A DNA stretch of 64,000 bases from a virus, in the IMG/VR virus record IMGVR_UViG_3300032080_000002, positions 1-64,000 of that record, one strand, 5' to 3'. Below, piece by piece: positions 55,748 to 63,662 of the stretch. The notes beneath the pieces were generated by a model. It did no database searches, was not told the DNA's origin, and was given only the letters and a program-made list of their open reading frames with translations. Made by a program: the position numbers and the translations under genes. Numbering within the stretch: position 1 is the first letter of the stretch; each line of letters opens with the position of its first letter.

Positions 55748-55774
55748 AAACCGTCATTAATTTGGCGGTTATTT
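55748..55774 (+). terminator. terminator after the tail hydrolase gene
   Basis: AACCGTC/GGCGGTT stem (seven pairs, one G-T) with ATTTA after it, in the 98-nt gap before the lysis genes. The T-tract is short, so it may only attenuate. Confidence 0.6.
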
Positions 55775-55785
55775 AAAAATAAATT

Positions 55786-56262
55786 ATGAATTATACTTCC
55801 CCACCAAAAGAATCAATATGTAAAAAACTGATTAATGCTATCAGAATTAATTTTGAAGACAATAAACGTTGTTTAGATTTTATGATGGCATCTGTAATAT
55901 TTATTGTCACAATATTAGAGTTTATAAGTTGGAGGCTTTCTATTGGAGAGCCTGCAACTATTACTGATAGAGGAAATGGATATTTGGTTTTTTATTACCC
56001 ACTAATGACTTCTATTACACAATTGGTGTTTTCTTTGTTCTTTCTAGTGAAGATATTCAGATATAAAGCCTGTGTTTATACGGAATTAATAACTTTAGTT
56101 TATTTTTTAATCCAAGTATTTAATTTATCAGCATATATCATTCAGTTCGGAGGTGAATTTTATGATAAATATATTTTACCTACTTTCATATTTACGATTA
56201 TAGGAATAACAATAATTAAAATAATTAGATGGTTGTCAAAATTGCCAAAGCAGCAGTATTAA
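55786..56262 (+). CDS. membrane protein in the lysis cassette (158 aa)
   Basis: Four predicted membrane helices: about 32-50 (LDFMMASVIFIVTILEFIS), 65-88, 92-118 and 126-146. Short loops; a basic end. It overlaps the holin gene by 34 nt. It might be a holin partner or antiholin, judged only from position. Not otherwise recognised. Confidence 0.55.
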   Translation: MNYTSPPKESICKKLINAIRINFEDNKRCLDFMMASVIFIVTILEFISWRLSIGEPATITDRGNGYLVFYYPLMTSITQLVFSLFFLVKIFRYKACVYTELITLVYFLIQVFNLSAYIIQFGGEFYDKYILPTFIFTIIGITIIKIIRWLSKLPKQQY

Positions 56263-56888
56263 AACTAATATTCTATAAGAATGGAGCTTTGTTTTTAGTG
56301 AATGGAAGCTTCTCTGCAGGAATAGTTTTTTATTTTAACGAATTATTAAAAGGTACTGATACTAAAAATTTAGTCCTTCCAATATTTATTTATATCCTAG
56401 GATTCTTTATATATCATGCCTTTTCTTTGATAGATTTAATAACCGGATTAATGAATGCAAAATATCAAAATTCAATACTTGCTGATCCAAAGAAAAGTTA
56501 TATCCAAAATTACAAACTATGGTTCAGTATTTGGAAGAACTTAGGTATTACAGCTTTTGCTTTTATGGTAATGTGTATCTGTTTGCTTACTGAAGTAATT
56601 AAAGGTGACAGCGATGGCTTTGTAGGATATTCTATGTACACAATATCAATTTGGGTTTTAGTTACCACCTGGTTAATGGCTTCTGCATTTGAATTTCACT
56701 CAATTGGAGAAAATATAGAACGTAGAACAGGATCTAAACCTAGATTCTTTATTCTCGGAGACAAAATTATAAATATTGCAGAAAAAAAGATTATACTGAA
56801 AGCAAAAAAATCTGTTGAAATGATGGAGAAAACGCCAGAAGAAGTAGATTCAGAAATAAATACAGACAATAATGAGAAAGTTAATTAA
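56229..56888 (+). CDS. phage holin (phi29/Cp-1 type family) (219 aa)
   Basis: Membrane segments are visible near 22-38, 50-72 and 100-125. The FSLIDLITGLMNAKYQNSI stretch and the closing ENIERRTGSKPRFF match the phage holin family 'D.iTG..~Ak....~S' followed by 'EN....G...p.~'. It makes holes in the cytoplasmic membrane and so releases or activates the endolysin encoded just downstream. Overlap with the previous membrane gene and with the next gene by 17 nt suggests tight coupling. A Glu-rich soluble tail (about 190-219) is unusual for a holin. Confidence 0.72.
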   Translation: MVVKIAKAAVLKLIFYKNGALFLVNGSFSAGIVFYFNELLKGTDTKNLVLPIFIYILGFFIYHAFSLIDLITGLMNAKYQNSILADPKKSYIQNYKLWFSIWKNLGITAFAFMVMCICLLTEVIKGDSDGFVGYSMYTISIWVLVTTWLMASAFEFHSIGENIERRTGSKPRFFILGDKIINIAEKKIILKAKKSVEMMEKTPEEVDSEINTDNNEKVN

Positions 56889-57570
56889 TTTTTTAAAAGG
56901 ATTATCACCATTCGTGGTTCTATTAATAATAATGGTTTTGGCAATAGTAATAGTTTATTTCATGTCGAAATATGTAGACAATCCAAGCGATCCAATTACT
57001 AAATCTATATCTAATAAAATAGATGTATATAAAGATGAATTAGGAAAAGAGACAGCTCGGATTGAAACTAATAAACAACCTACCCTACAAGGCATTGACC
57101 CTTCTGTTTATGCAAGAGCATTGGCAGCATTGGATATTAAAGATAGCCAAATCCAGTCCCTAACCGATTTACAGGCTAAATATTCAGATAGTTTTCAATT
57201 GGCTAAAATCACCATTGACGAGCAAAACAATAAAAGATGGGAGTGGGAAAAAACATACGAATCCGGCAGTGTAGTAAAATCAATAATGTCAGAAAAAGAT
57301 AGTGTTCTACATTCGGATATTGATATTAAATTACAGACCACAGATTACATTGATAAGCGTGGGATTTTTAAAAAAGACATTCTATACACGGATATTTATA
57401 GTCCTGATCAGAATATCAAAGTAAATGGCGTTAAAACGTTTCGTAGGGAGACTATAATAAGACCAAAAAGGATTGGATTAGGTTTTACTGTCTCTTATGG
57501 TATTGGCGCAGACTTCAAGCCTCAGCCTTTTTTGGGTGTGGGCATTTCGTATAATTTCATTAATTTATAA
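56872..57570 (+). CDS. spanin-like lysis protein (232 aa)
   Basis: N-terminal membrane helix (FVVLLIIMVLAIVIVYFMS, about 13-31), a periplasmic helical part and a C-terminal beta end (RIGLGFTVSYGIGADFKPQPFLGVGISYNFINL) that resembles an outer-membrane beta segment. One polypeptide with an inner-membrane anchor and a possible outer-membrane end resembles a unimolecular spanin, which fuses the two membranes in the last step of lysis. This is inferred from topology and position after the holin. Confidence 0.6.
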   Translation: MRKLINFLKGLSPFVVLLIIMVLAIVIVYFMSKYVDNPSDPITKSISNKIDVYKDELGKETARIETNKQPTLQGIDPSVYARALAALDIKDSQIQSLTDLQAKYSDSFQLAKITIDEQNNKRWEWEKTYESGSVVKSIMSEKDSVLHSDIDIKLQTTDYIDKRGIFKKDILYTDIYSPDQNIKVNGVKTFRRETIIRPKRIGLGFTVSYGIGADFKPQPFLGVGISYNFINL

Positions 57571-57591
57571 ACTTTTAATTAAATTCGTATT

Positions 57592-58143
57592 ATGAAAGGA
57601 TTGACAGAACAAGATTATATCGACGCAGCAAATAAGCTACAATGTGAAATTGCTTGCATAAAAGCTGTGTCTGAAGTTGAAAGTAATGGTGGGGGATTCT
57701 TACCTAGTGGCGAACCTAAAATATTATTTGAAGGTCATGTTTTCTATCGATTGACAAAAGGCAAATTTGGAGTATCAAATGTATCTTATCCTAAATGGAT
57801 TTCTAAATACTATAACGAGAATCAACATGATCGATTAGCTAAAGCCGTTGCGCTAGATAGAAATGCAGCACTTCAGTCTGCTTCTTGGGGGCGATTCCAG
57901 GTTATGGGTGAAAATTGGAAATCATTAGGGTACTCTTCTCTACAGCAATTTATTACAGCAATGTATAAAGACGAAGGTGAGCATCTTGATTCTTTCGTGA
58001 GATTTGTAAAAGCTAATAAACTAGATGATGAGTTAAGAAGAAAAGATTGGGCAGGATTTGCAAGAGGTTATAATGGTTCTGGCTACGCTAAGAATAAATA
58101 TGATATTAAGATGGCAAATGCATATAAAAAATACAGTAAATAA
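57592..58143 (+). CDS. endolysin, N-acetylmuramidase family (183 aa)
   Basis: Matches the DUF3380-type N-acetylmuramidase: KAVSEVESNGGGFLPSGEPKILFEGHVF with catalytic E30, then SASWGRFQVMGENWKSLGY (the family's GxxQ-like region) and FARGYNGSGYAKNKYD at the end. It cuts the bond between MurNAc and GlcNAc in peptidoglycan. No signal peptide, so it depends on the holin for access to the wall. Normal length; no extra wall-binding domain. Confidence 0.87.
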   Translation: MKGLTEQDYIDAANKLQCEIACIKAVSEVESNGGGFLPSGEPKILFEGHVFYRLTKGKFGVSNVSYPKWISKYYNENQHDRLAKAVALDRNAALQSASWGRFQVMGENWKSLGYSSLQQFITAMYKDEGEHLDSFVRFVKANKLDDELRRKDWAGFARGYNGSGYAKNKYDIKMANAYKKYSK

Positions 58144-58163
58144 AACAATAAACAATTTATATT

Positions 58164-58397
58164 ATGAGCTTAGAAACCGCACCGCCTCGTGAATCAATTT
58201 CAGGAACACGACCAAAACAAATCGAAGCAATGGAAAGAGGAATCGAAATCTATGCTAGATTATTAGAATTAGATGAAGAAGTAAATTCTACTGATTATGC
58301 AGCTTACAGTCAGGATGAAAAAGATCTTGTAGATGCAGAATTCTCTACAGCACTTGCTTATTATGACAAAAATCAGTCAAGAGTAGCAACCTACTAA
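58164..58397 (+). CDS. hypothetical protein (77 aa)
   Basis: An acidic helical protein, MSLETAPPRESISGTRPKQIEA..., with a central helix (QIEAMERGIEIYARLLELDEEV). Last gene of the lysis cassette, 20 nt after the endolysin. It may be an accessory or regulator of lysis; no motif supports this. Confidence 0.5.
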   Translation: MSLETAPPRESISGTRPKQIEAMERGIEIYARLLELDEEVNSTDYAAYSQDEKDLVDAEFSTALAYYDKNQSRVATY

Positions 58398-58403
58398 TGA
58401 TAA

Positions 58404-58440
58404 AAACAGATACTCAACTATGAATATCTGTTTATTAGTT
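58404..58440. terminator. convergent terminator
   Basis: AAACAGATA/TATCTGTTT stem (58404-58412 with 58425-58433), loop about 12 nt, then ATTAGTTTTAATT. It separates the rightward lysis genes from the leftward replication module. Confidence 0.65.
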
Positions 58441-58502
58441 TTAATTAAAATAAAAAATGAGTACTATCTGTCTGCGCAATTCACTAAAGGTTTTGCGCTT
58501 TC

Positions 58503-59375
58503 TTATTTTGGTAATCTGTACATAATCCCAAGCCTCAGGGATGTTCCTTCTTTGTCTTCAATCAATCTTCCTTGTGCGACCAATTCCCTGCATTTTTTAT
58601 TTCTGGTTGGCGTAGTTAGATTACTTTTCATTCGGCAGTTAGCTTGATTTATCCAGGTGGAATAACAATAATTTACTTGATTTAATTTTGAAACTCGCTT
58701 TATAGCGGCAAGAATTTCTTTGTATTCAGATTCTACTTGTTCAGAAGATTTAGTATTATTAATCATCCTTAAATGGTAAGATACAGTATTTGATTCAATA
58801 TTTAAAGCTTCAGCCATTTTTGATACTGTATAGCCTTTGTTTTGCAAATCGATAATCTTTTCTCTAGTTTTATCTTTTGGTTCATAAATTCCTAGTTGAT
58901 TTTGTCTGACATAAATATTTGTCGAAACAATTCTTTTTTCATATCCGACGATTTTACTTATTTCCTCATTTGTTTTCCCTTCTAAATGAAGACTATATAT
59001 TTCGCTGATTAATGTATTCTGTGGAAACTCTTCCGGTTTACTTGGTTTATTAGTTATTGGTTTAGGCGGTTTTATTATCTGTGGTTTAGGTTGTTTTATT
59101 TTTACCTCTTTAATTGGTTTTTCTTTGATTGTTTTTACCTTAACCGGTTTTATTTTTTTAGGCTGTCTACTGCTTATATTTTTTTCTTTCCGTGATATTT
59201 TTACAAATTCTTTTACAAACTTTCCGGCATTAGGATCTACGGATATTTTATTATAGTAACGGCATTTACTTACCGGATCATACTTGGCTAAAACTTCAAC
59301 TGTTTCTGCATTGTATTTATTGTATCCGGCAACAACTTCTCTAGCTTTTACCGTGTCTTCATTTATCGAATTCAT
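58503..59375 (-). CDS. HTH DNA-binding protein with Lys/Pro-rich linker (290 aa)
   Basis: An N-terminal part (1-75) precedes a Lys/Pro linker (KKIKPVKVKTIKEKPIKEVK, about 77-115). Then come two HTH-like segments: LEGKTNEEISKIVGYEKRIV (about 132-151) and NKGYTVSKMAEALNIESNTVSYHL (about 175-198). A C-terminal domain (about 205-290) ends the protein. It lies 2 nt after the DnaC-like gene. It may be the replication-origin binder, or a transcription regulator, possibly the late activator. This choice is inference. Confidence 0.65.
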   Translation of the reverse strand: MNSINEDTVKAREVVAGYNKYNAETVEVLAKYDPVSKCRYYNKISVDPNAGKFVKEFVKISRKEKNISSRQPKKIKPVKVKTIKEKPIKEVKIKQPKPQIIKPPKPITNKPSKPEEFPQNTLISEIYSLHLEGKTNEEISKIVGYEKRIVSTNIYVRQNQLGIYEPKDKTREKIIDLQNKGYTVSKMAEALNIESNTVSYHLRMINNTKSSEQVESEYKEILAAIKRVSKLNQVNYCYSTWINQANCRMKSNLTTPTRNKKCRELVAQGRLIEDKEGTSLRLGIMYRLPK

Positions 59376-59377
59376 AG

Positions 59378-60370
59378 TTATTTTCTTAGGCTTTTTCCTT
59401 TTAGTTCTATAATATTAAACATTTCAAATAAGCGGTCATAAACACGACTTCCGTATCTCGACTCAATTGCATCTAGGGTTGTATTGACATCGCAATTATA
59501 TATTGACTCATTAGTAATTGGGTCGATTACATTCTTTCCAATATAATTCAAGGAAGCTATTAAAGGACAGACTCTATTATATTTAGTTTCCAAAATTTCG
59601 GTAAATAATTCATCTTTTCCAAAAGCTTTTTTCTCAGTCATTAAATCATCATAATAAGATAGTCCGGCTCTATGTTTTTTCCAGAATATTTCTTCGTGCT
59701 CCTTATTTTTTTCTCTTGCTGATGCATGGTAGTCCTGAACAACTTCATGGCAATTAAAAAATTTGAATCCTAATTTATATCGATTTAAATACTGATCAGT
59801 ATGTTTTACATCTTTTACTAAGATAGGATTCGTTGAAGAATATAAAAACATATCGTAGAAAGTCTTTATGATAGATGTTTTACCTGTTCCCATTTCTCCA
59901 ATGATAAGAATTCCCTTGCCCAAATTGGGTTCGTTAATTTCTTTATTTAATAATGGACTCTTATAAAAACTTTTGCTTTTCAATAGATACGAGCAAATGG
60001 TTCTAGCAAAAACACCACCTTCACCATATTCCCAACCTTCTTTTTTATTTAGATGTTCATTAAACTCTATTCCTCTGAAAACCGAATAAGCTTCTTTAAA
60101 TGATTGGTATAGACTTTCTTTATCTAAAGTAAACAATTCAGGTAATTCTTCTTGTACTTTTTTACTCTCAACAATCTGATTTATGTAATTGTTAAAATTA
60201 ATATCATACTTTTCTTTGGCTTCGAGATAAGCTTTGGCTAAAGGATGCTCAGGATTTGATTTAAGCAATATTGATATTGCAGATGTTCTACGTGGTGGAA
60301 AGAAGTTTTTATTACCTGTTTCGCCTTGGTTGAGCGATTGGCTGCTGTTGTTGTCCTGTTGTAAACTCAT
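59378..60370 (-). CDS. DnaC-like helicase loader AAA+ ATPase (330 aa)
   Basis: Walker A GEMGTGKTS at about 158-166 in GKGILIIGEMGTGKT, Walker B-like LSYYDDLMTE (about 235), and the closing region CDVNTTLDAIESRYGSRVYDRL (about 292-312), which is the 'sensor 2/R-finger' part of DnaC/IstB-like loaders. The N-terminal 110 residues are helical. It loads the replicative helicase, and since no helicase gene is visible, it probably recruits the host DnaB. Its start overlaps the DnaD-like gene by 59 nt, and there is no later credible Met before the ATPase core. Confidence 0.8.
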   Translation of the reverse strand: MSLQQDNNSSQSLNQGETGNKNFFPPRRTSAISILLKSNPEHPLAKAYLEAKEKYDINFNNYINQIVESKKVQEELPELFTLDKESLYQSFKEAYSVFRGIEFNEHLNKKEGWEYGEGGVFARTICSYLLKSKSFYKSPLLNKEINEPNLGKGILIIGEMGTGKTSIIKTFYDMFLYSSTNPILVKDVKHTDQYLNRYKLGFKFFNCHEVVQDYHASAREKNKEHEEIFWKKHRAGLSYYDDLMTEKKAFGKDELFTEILETKYNRVCPLIASLNYIGKNVIDPITNESIYNCDVNTTLDAIESRYGSRVYDRLFEMFNIIELKGKSLRK

Positions 60371-60755
60371 TTACTTTGTTTTTATAATTTCCTTCAAGTA
60401 TTTTTATGAAGTTGGCGGGCTTAATAATCCAATCTAAACTTGCCTTCCATGACTGAGGATTGTAGCCATTCATAAACTGTGATCGGGATGATAGCAAAAT
60501 TACTTCTTTTACCTTATCTATACCAAATTCTTTTACTCTTTTCTTTATGGCAGATTGCCTTGTTGCGCTTAATAATTCAGCTTTTGGCATTTGCCCTTTA
60601 TTCTGATTGTAGTAATCGAATATCTCTTGAATTACTAATTTATCGGATTTAGCATCTGATTTTTCTTGGGCAACCAAATCAATAATTTCCTGCAGTTCTT
60701 TTTCTGAAAGTGATAATTGATATTTTTCAAAAAAGTGTTTGAATAGATTATTCAT
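60312..60755 (-). CDS. DnaD-like phage replication protein (147 aa)
   Basis: The helical C-terminal core SQFMNGYNPQSWKASLDWIIKPANFIKILEGNYKN (about 90-125) is the 'F....W..s~dWllkp~N~~kIleG~Y' motif of DnaD/replisome-organiser-type phage proteins. It is followed by a Gln/Arg-rich tail (TTGQQQQPIAQPRRN). An N-terminal acidic helical part precedes it. With the DnaC-like gene it makes a loader pair. It overlaps the preceding gene by 8 nt. Confidence 0.7.
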   Translation of the reverse strand: MNNLFKHFFEKYQLSLSEKELQEIIDLVAQEKSDAKSDKLVIQEIFDYYNQNKGQMPKAELLSATRQSAIKKRVKEFGIDKVKEVILLSSRSQFMNGYNPQSWKASLDWIIKPANFIKILEGNYKNKVNEFTTGQQQQPIAQPRRNR

Positions 60756-61116
60756 TATCGTCTTTTTTTAAATTATCAGACATTGAATAATTAATCTCAT
60801 TCCTGGCAACAGATTCTTCTACTAATTTTTGAAAGCCTTCTTTACCTACACTTTTATTGAAGTACAAAAGTAAAGTAGAGACTAATCCGATTGTAGATTC
60901 TTTACTTAGTAGCATCAATTGTTTTGGAGCTCTACCGGATGACTCTGGATTTTCAATAGAAAGTATAAAATTTTCATTTTCTAATTTAACAACTGAAATC
61001 AGTCTGTTATCAATAAAATCTGCTTTTATAAATTCTACAATATCTAATTTATGTTCATTGGGAGTTCCGTATCCCAAAGTAGCTTGTCCGTAATCTTTTT
61101 TTTCTTCTGTTTTCAT
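60748..61116 (-). CDS. hypothetical protein (122 aa)
   Basis: Beta-rich protein with an acidic C-terminus ending DNLKKDDNE. It contains FIKADFIDNRLISVVKLEN and RAPKQLMLLSKESTIGLVSTLLLYF. Its stop overlaps the DnaD-like start, so it is likely part of the replication operon. No family recognised. Confidence 0.5.
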   Translation of the reverse strand: MKTEEKKDYGQATLGYGTPNEHKLDIVEFIKADFIDNRLISVVKLENENFILSIENPESSGRAPKQLMLLSKESTIGLVSTLLLYFNKSVGKEGFQKLVEESVARNEINYSMSDNLKKDDNE

Positions 61117-61126
61117 AATTTATTAT

Positions 61127-61351
61127 TTAAGGTTTAAATATTAATTGTCCGTTGCTTTCTTTTAAATCCATATTGAGTACCCGCAAGTCAAACTGTTTGT
61201 CGCCAACTTCCTTATTTGCAAATACTACTTTCTCAACTAAGCCGACTCCTTTGATTCGTACTTTGTTTATTCCTCTGTATTCATGGAGTCTGCCGTTTAT
61301 TTCTATCTGATCTTGCAGTTTTAGATCTTTAATTTTCTTGTGTGGGTTCAT
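61127..61351 (-). CDS. hypothetical protein (74 aa)
   Basis: Small beta-barrel-like protein: KIKDLKLQDQIEINGRLHEYRG, then VRIKGVGLVEKVVFANKEVG. Likely a nucleic-acid or protein-binding barrel. It overlaps the methyltransferase end by 23 nt. Unrecognised. Confidence 0.5.
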   Translation of the reverse strand: MNPHKKIKDLKLQDQIEINGRLHEYRGINKVRIKGVGLVEKVVFANKEVGDKQFDLRVLNMDLKESNGQLIFKP

Positions 61352-62687
61352 ATTTTAGTAGGTTTTTTAGTATAGCTTTCATTACTGTTACTGAAATTGT
61401 ATTTCCTGCTTGTTTGTAAAGTTGAGTATCTGAATTTACTTTCTGGCAATTATGAAAAAATGAATCTGAATATCCTTGTAAACGAAAACATTCTAAAGGT
61501 GTTAATTTTCTAATAGAAAAATCATTATAAATAAATGGTTGTCTATTTCCTCCTTGCATAGTATTCAGTGTTGGAGAAATTCCTTCTGCATCATAAATTC
61601 TATCATTTGAGTGTGTTGGATTGTTTATTTGGATTATAATATCACTTTTTTCTCTCATTAATGCGGGCGAAATACCGTTTGAGTCATAAATTCTATTCTG
61701 TTGGTACGGTTGTTTCCCTCCTGATTCTTTAGAATTGTTCAGTTGGATTACTGCATTATTTGGATTTGTTTTTAATGTAAAAGCTAAGTTCTTATTAACT
61801 CTACCCCTTCTTGTTTGGCTTTCAGGGTATTCAATATTTATTATATTATTGTCAAAAGTTTCCTCATATCTTTTTTTAGTGGCAGATTTAATTTTTAAAT
61901 ATCCATTAGCATATCCATGTGTTCCTGCTGATAACGTATGGAAAATTGATTCATCACTAAATACTTGACTTGCTTGTGTGTTTTGATTGATATAACCAAT
62001 ATTATTTTCATTGCTTTTAAAAACAATACCTTTGACCATATTTTCAGATAAATAATATTTTATATGAACATTTTGTTCTAATATGTTTTTTAAACGTATT
62101 TTTAAAGGTTTTTTAGCAGGAAAAACAAAATCATTAGGCAAGTCATTTCTAATACCTACTAAAAAAACTCTTTCTCTATTTTGCGGAAGCTCATAATCCT
62201 TAGTGTTTAAAACTTCCCAATGTAGATTGTAAAGTAAAGAATCTTCATGAGGGAAAAAATATGGAGTTCCATTTTCGCTACAGCCTAATAAATCTTTCCA
62301 ATTTCTAAAGGTTTTACCATCGTTATCTGAAATAAGACCTTTTACATTTTCAATAATGAAATATTTTGGTTGTTGTTCTTTTACATATCGATAAAAATCA
62401 TAAAATAATAAACCTCTTGGATCTAGTTCACCAAGTCTTTTACCTGCTAAACTGAATGATTGACAAGGAATTCCACCAACATAGAGGTCTGATTTAAATT
62501 CATTTCCTATCCAAGATTCTTTTGTCATATCTTCTAACATTAATTCTGGATTGAAATTCTCTAAATACGATTTTCTAGCGTATTTATCTTTCTCACATGC
62601 AAATTTAATCTTATGCGGAATTCCTAACTCTTTTAAAGCTTGCTCTGGCGATCCTATTCCTGTACATACAGTTCCTATTTCAATCAT
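61329..62687 (-). CDS. DNA (cytosine-5-)methyltransferase (452 aa)
   Basis: C5-MTase motifs in order: GTVCTGIGSPEQALKELG (motif I, about 6-22), ACEKDKYARKSYLENF (motif II), DLYVGGIPCQSFSLAGKR with the catalytic C75 (motif IV), FIIENVKGLISDNDG (motif VI ENV, 113-115), and KQAGNTISVTVMKAI near the end (motif X). The large variable region has two 'RIYD..GISPTL'-type repeats, known from phage enzymes of this class. Full length, no restriction partner nearby, so it likely modifies phage DNA to evade host restriction. Start overlaps the HAD gene stop as ATGA. Recognition sequence not predictable here. Confidence 0.9.
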   Translation of the reverse strand: MIEIGTVCTGIGSPEQALKELGIPHKIKFACEKDKYARKSYLENFNPELMLEDMTKESWIGNEFKSDLYVGGIPCQSFSLAGKRLGELDPRGLLFYDFYRYVKEQQPKYFIIENVKGLISDNDGKTFRNWKDLLGCSENGTPYFFPHEDSLLYNLHWEVLNTKDYELPQNRERVFLVGIRNDLPNDFVFPAKKPLKIRLKNILEQNVHIKYYLSENMVKGIVFKSNENNIGYINQNTQASQVFSDESIFHTLSAGTHGYANGYLKIKSATKKRYEETFDNNIINIEYPESQTRRGRVNKNLAFTLKTNPNNAVIQLNNSKESGGKQPYQQNRIYDSNGISPALMREKSDIIIQINNPTHSNDRIYDAEGISPTLNTMQGGNRQPFIYNDFSIRKLTPLECFRLQGYSDSFFHNCQKVNSDTQLYKQAGNTISVTVMKAILKNLLKYEPTQEN

Positions 62688-63085
62688 TTTAAAATATTTT
62701 TCTCTACAAGTAATTCACGCATTTTATCCCAATCAACGAATGGCCTTGATGATATGTTCAGATCGGTTTTAAGCGGTGTTCCGATTGCTGCATCGTCGAT
62801 AATCACTTGACCATACGCCTTCGGAGAATTCGTCCAAGTATGTTGCGTAGGATTTTTCTGGATGCCGTAAAGTGAAATGTTATTTTCTTCGAACCAGTTT
62901 ACCGCCTCTGTTAAATAATTACCTCTGAATGAATCTGAACGCATTGTAAATAATATCAGTCTATGTCCTGAATCTGTTAATTCCTTTAATACTTCTACTG
63001 CGCCAATATCATTTCCAATATTCGGAAATTCGTGGCTCATAACAGTTCCGTCGCAGTCGACAATTATATCTAGTGGTTTAATCAT
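62684..63085 (-). CDS. HAD-superfamily hydrolase (133 aa)
   Basis: The N-terminal IIVDCDGTVMSHEF has the DxDGT nucleophile motif; GHRLILFTMRSD gives the motif II Thr/Ser; later YGQVIIDDAAIGTPL gives the acidic motif IV. This short HAD type (no cap) is frequent in Bacteroidota phages and may act as a phosphatase on nucleotides or DNA ends. The specific substrate is unknown. Coupled with the methyltransferase gene. Confidence 0.75.
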   Translation of the reverse strand: MIKPLDIIVDCDGTVMSHEFPNIGNDIGAVEVLKELTDSGHRLILFTMRSDSFRGNYLTEAVNWFEENNISLYGIQKNPTQHTWTNSPKAYGQVIIDDAAIGTPLKTDLNISSRPFVDWDKMRELLVEKNILK

Positions 63086-63087
63086 AA

Positions 63088-63402
63088 TTAGAAAATGGGA
63101 TTTTGATGCGTTATTTTTACTTCTGGTTTATTTTTTAATTTTTTCTCCGGAATCAAATGCTTTGGCAGGAAATCTTGGAACTCGAAAATCATATTGCGTT
63201 TGGCTAATCCGGATTGTATTCTAAAGCTTTGTAATTGAAATGTATCATACAAAATATTCCAAGCGACGCCAATCGTAATTCCTTTATTTATCCTCGAAAC
63301 TTTCGTCCAATCTTTAATTCCCACTTTTGCATTCTCAAACATTTCAGTTATTTCTGCTTCGGTTATTTTGTCGGCTAATTCTCGGGCTTGGTATTTGTTC
63401 AT
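63088..63402 (-). CDS. hypothetical protein (104 aa)
   Basis: Starts MNKYQARELADKITEAEITEM and contains VSRINKGITIGVAWNILYDTFQL. Helical, basic C-terminus (KHLIPEKKLKNKPEVK). This kind of short helical protein sits in replication modules of Bacteroidota phages, but no function is known to me. Spacing to neighbours is 2-3 nt. Confidence 0.55.
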   Translation of the reverse strand: MNKYQARELADKITEAEITEMFENAKVGIKDWTKVSRINKGITIGVAWNILYDTFQLQSFRIQSGLAKRNMIFEFQDFLPKHLIPEKKLKNKPEVKITHQNPIF

Positions 63403-63405
63403 GTC

Positions 63406-63660
63406 CTATTGTTTAAATTCCGGAAGTGTTCCTAAATACCAAAACTTATTATCATCTTCTATAAATGTGAGATAGTAATATGTTCCTGCAATTTCATATG
63501 ATGATTCTCCTACTTGTAATATTCCTGCATCTAAATACCTAGGCTGAACTACATCCATAAAATAATTATACATTTCTTCATCAATCTCACAAGGAAATTT
63601 ACCTAAATACTGATCTAATTCTTGGGATAAATTCATTTCCCAATCGATAAATTTTTTCAT
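63406..63660 (-). CDS. hypothetical protein (84 aa)
   Basis: MKKFIDWEMNLSQELDQYLG... ending FWYLGTLPEFKQ. Mixed alpha/beta, acidic, aromatic. Two nt after the FtsK-like gene. Unrecognised. Confidence 0.5.
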   Translation of the reverse strand: MKKFIDWEMNLSQELDQYLGKFPCEIDEEMYNYFMDVVQPRYLDAGILQVGESSYEIAGTYYYLTFIEDDNKFWYLGTLPEFKQ

Positions 63661-63662
63661 AA

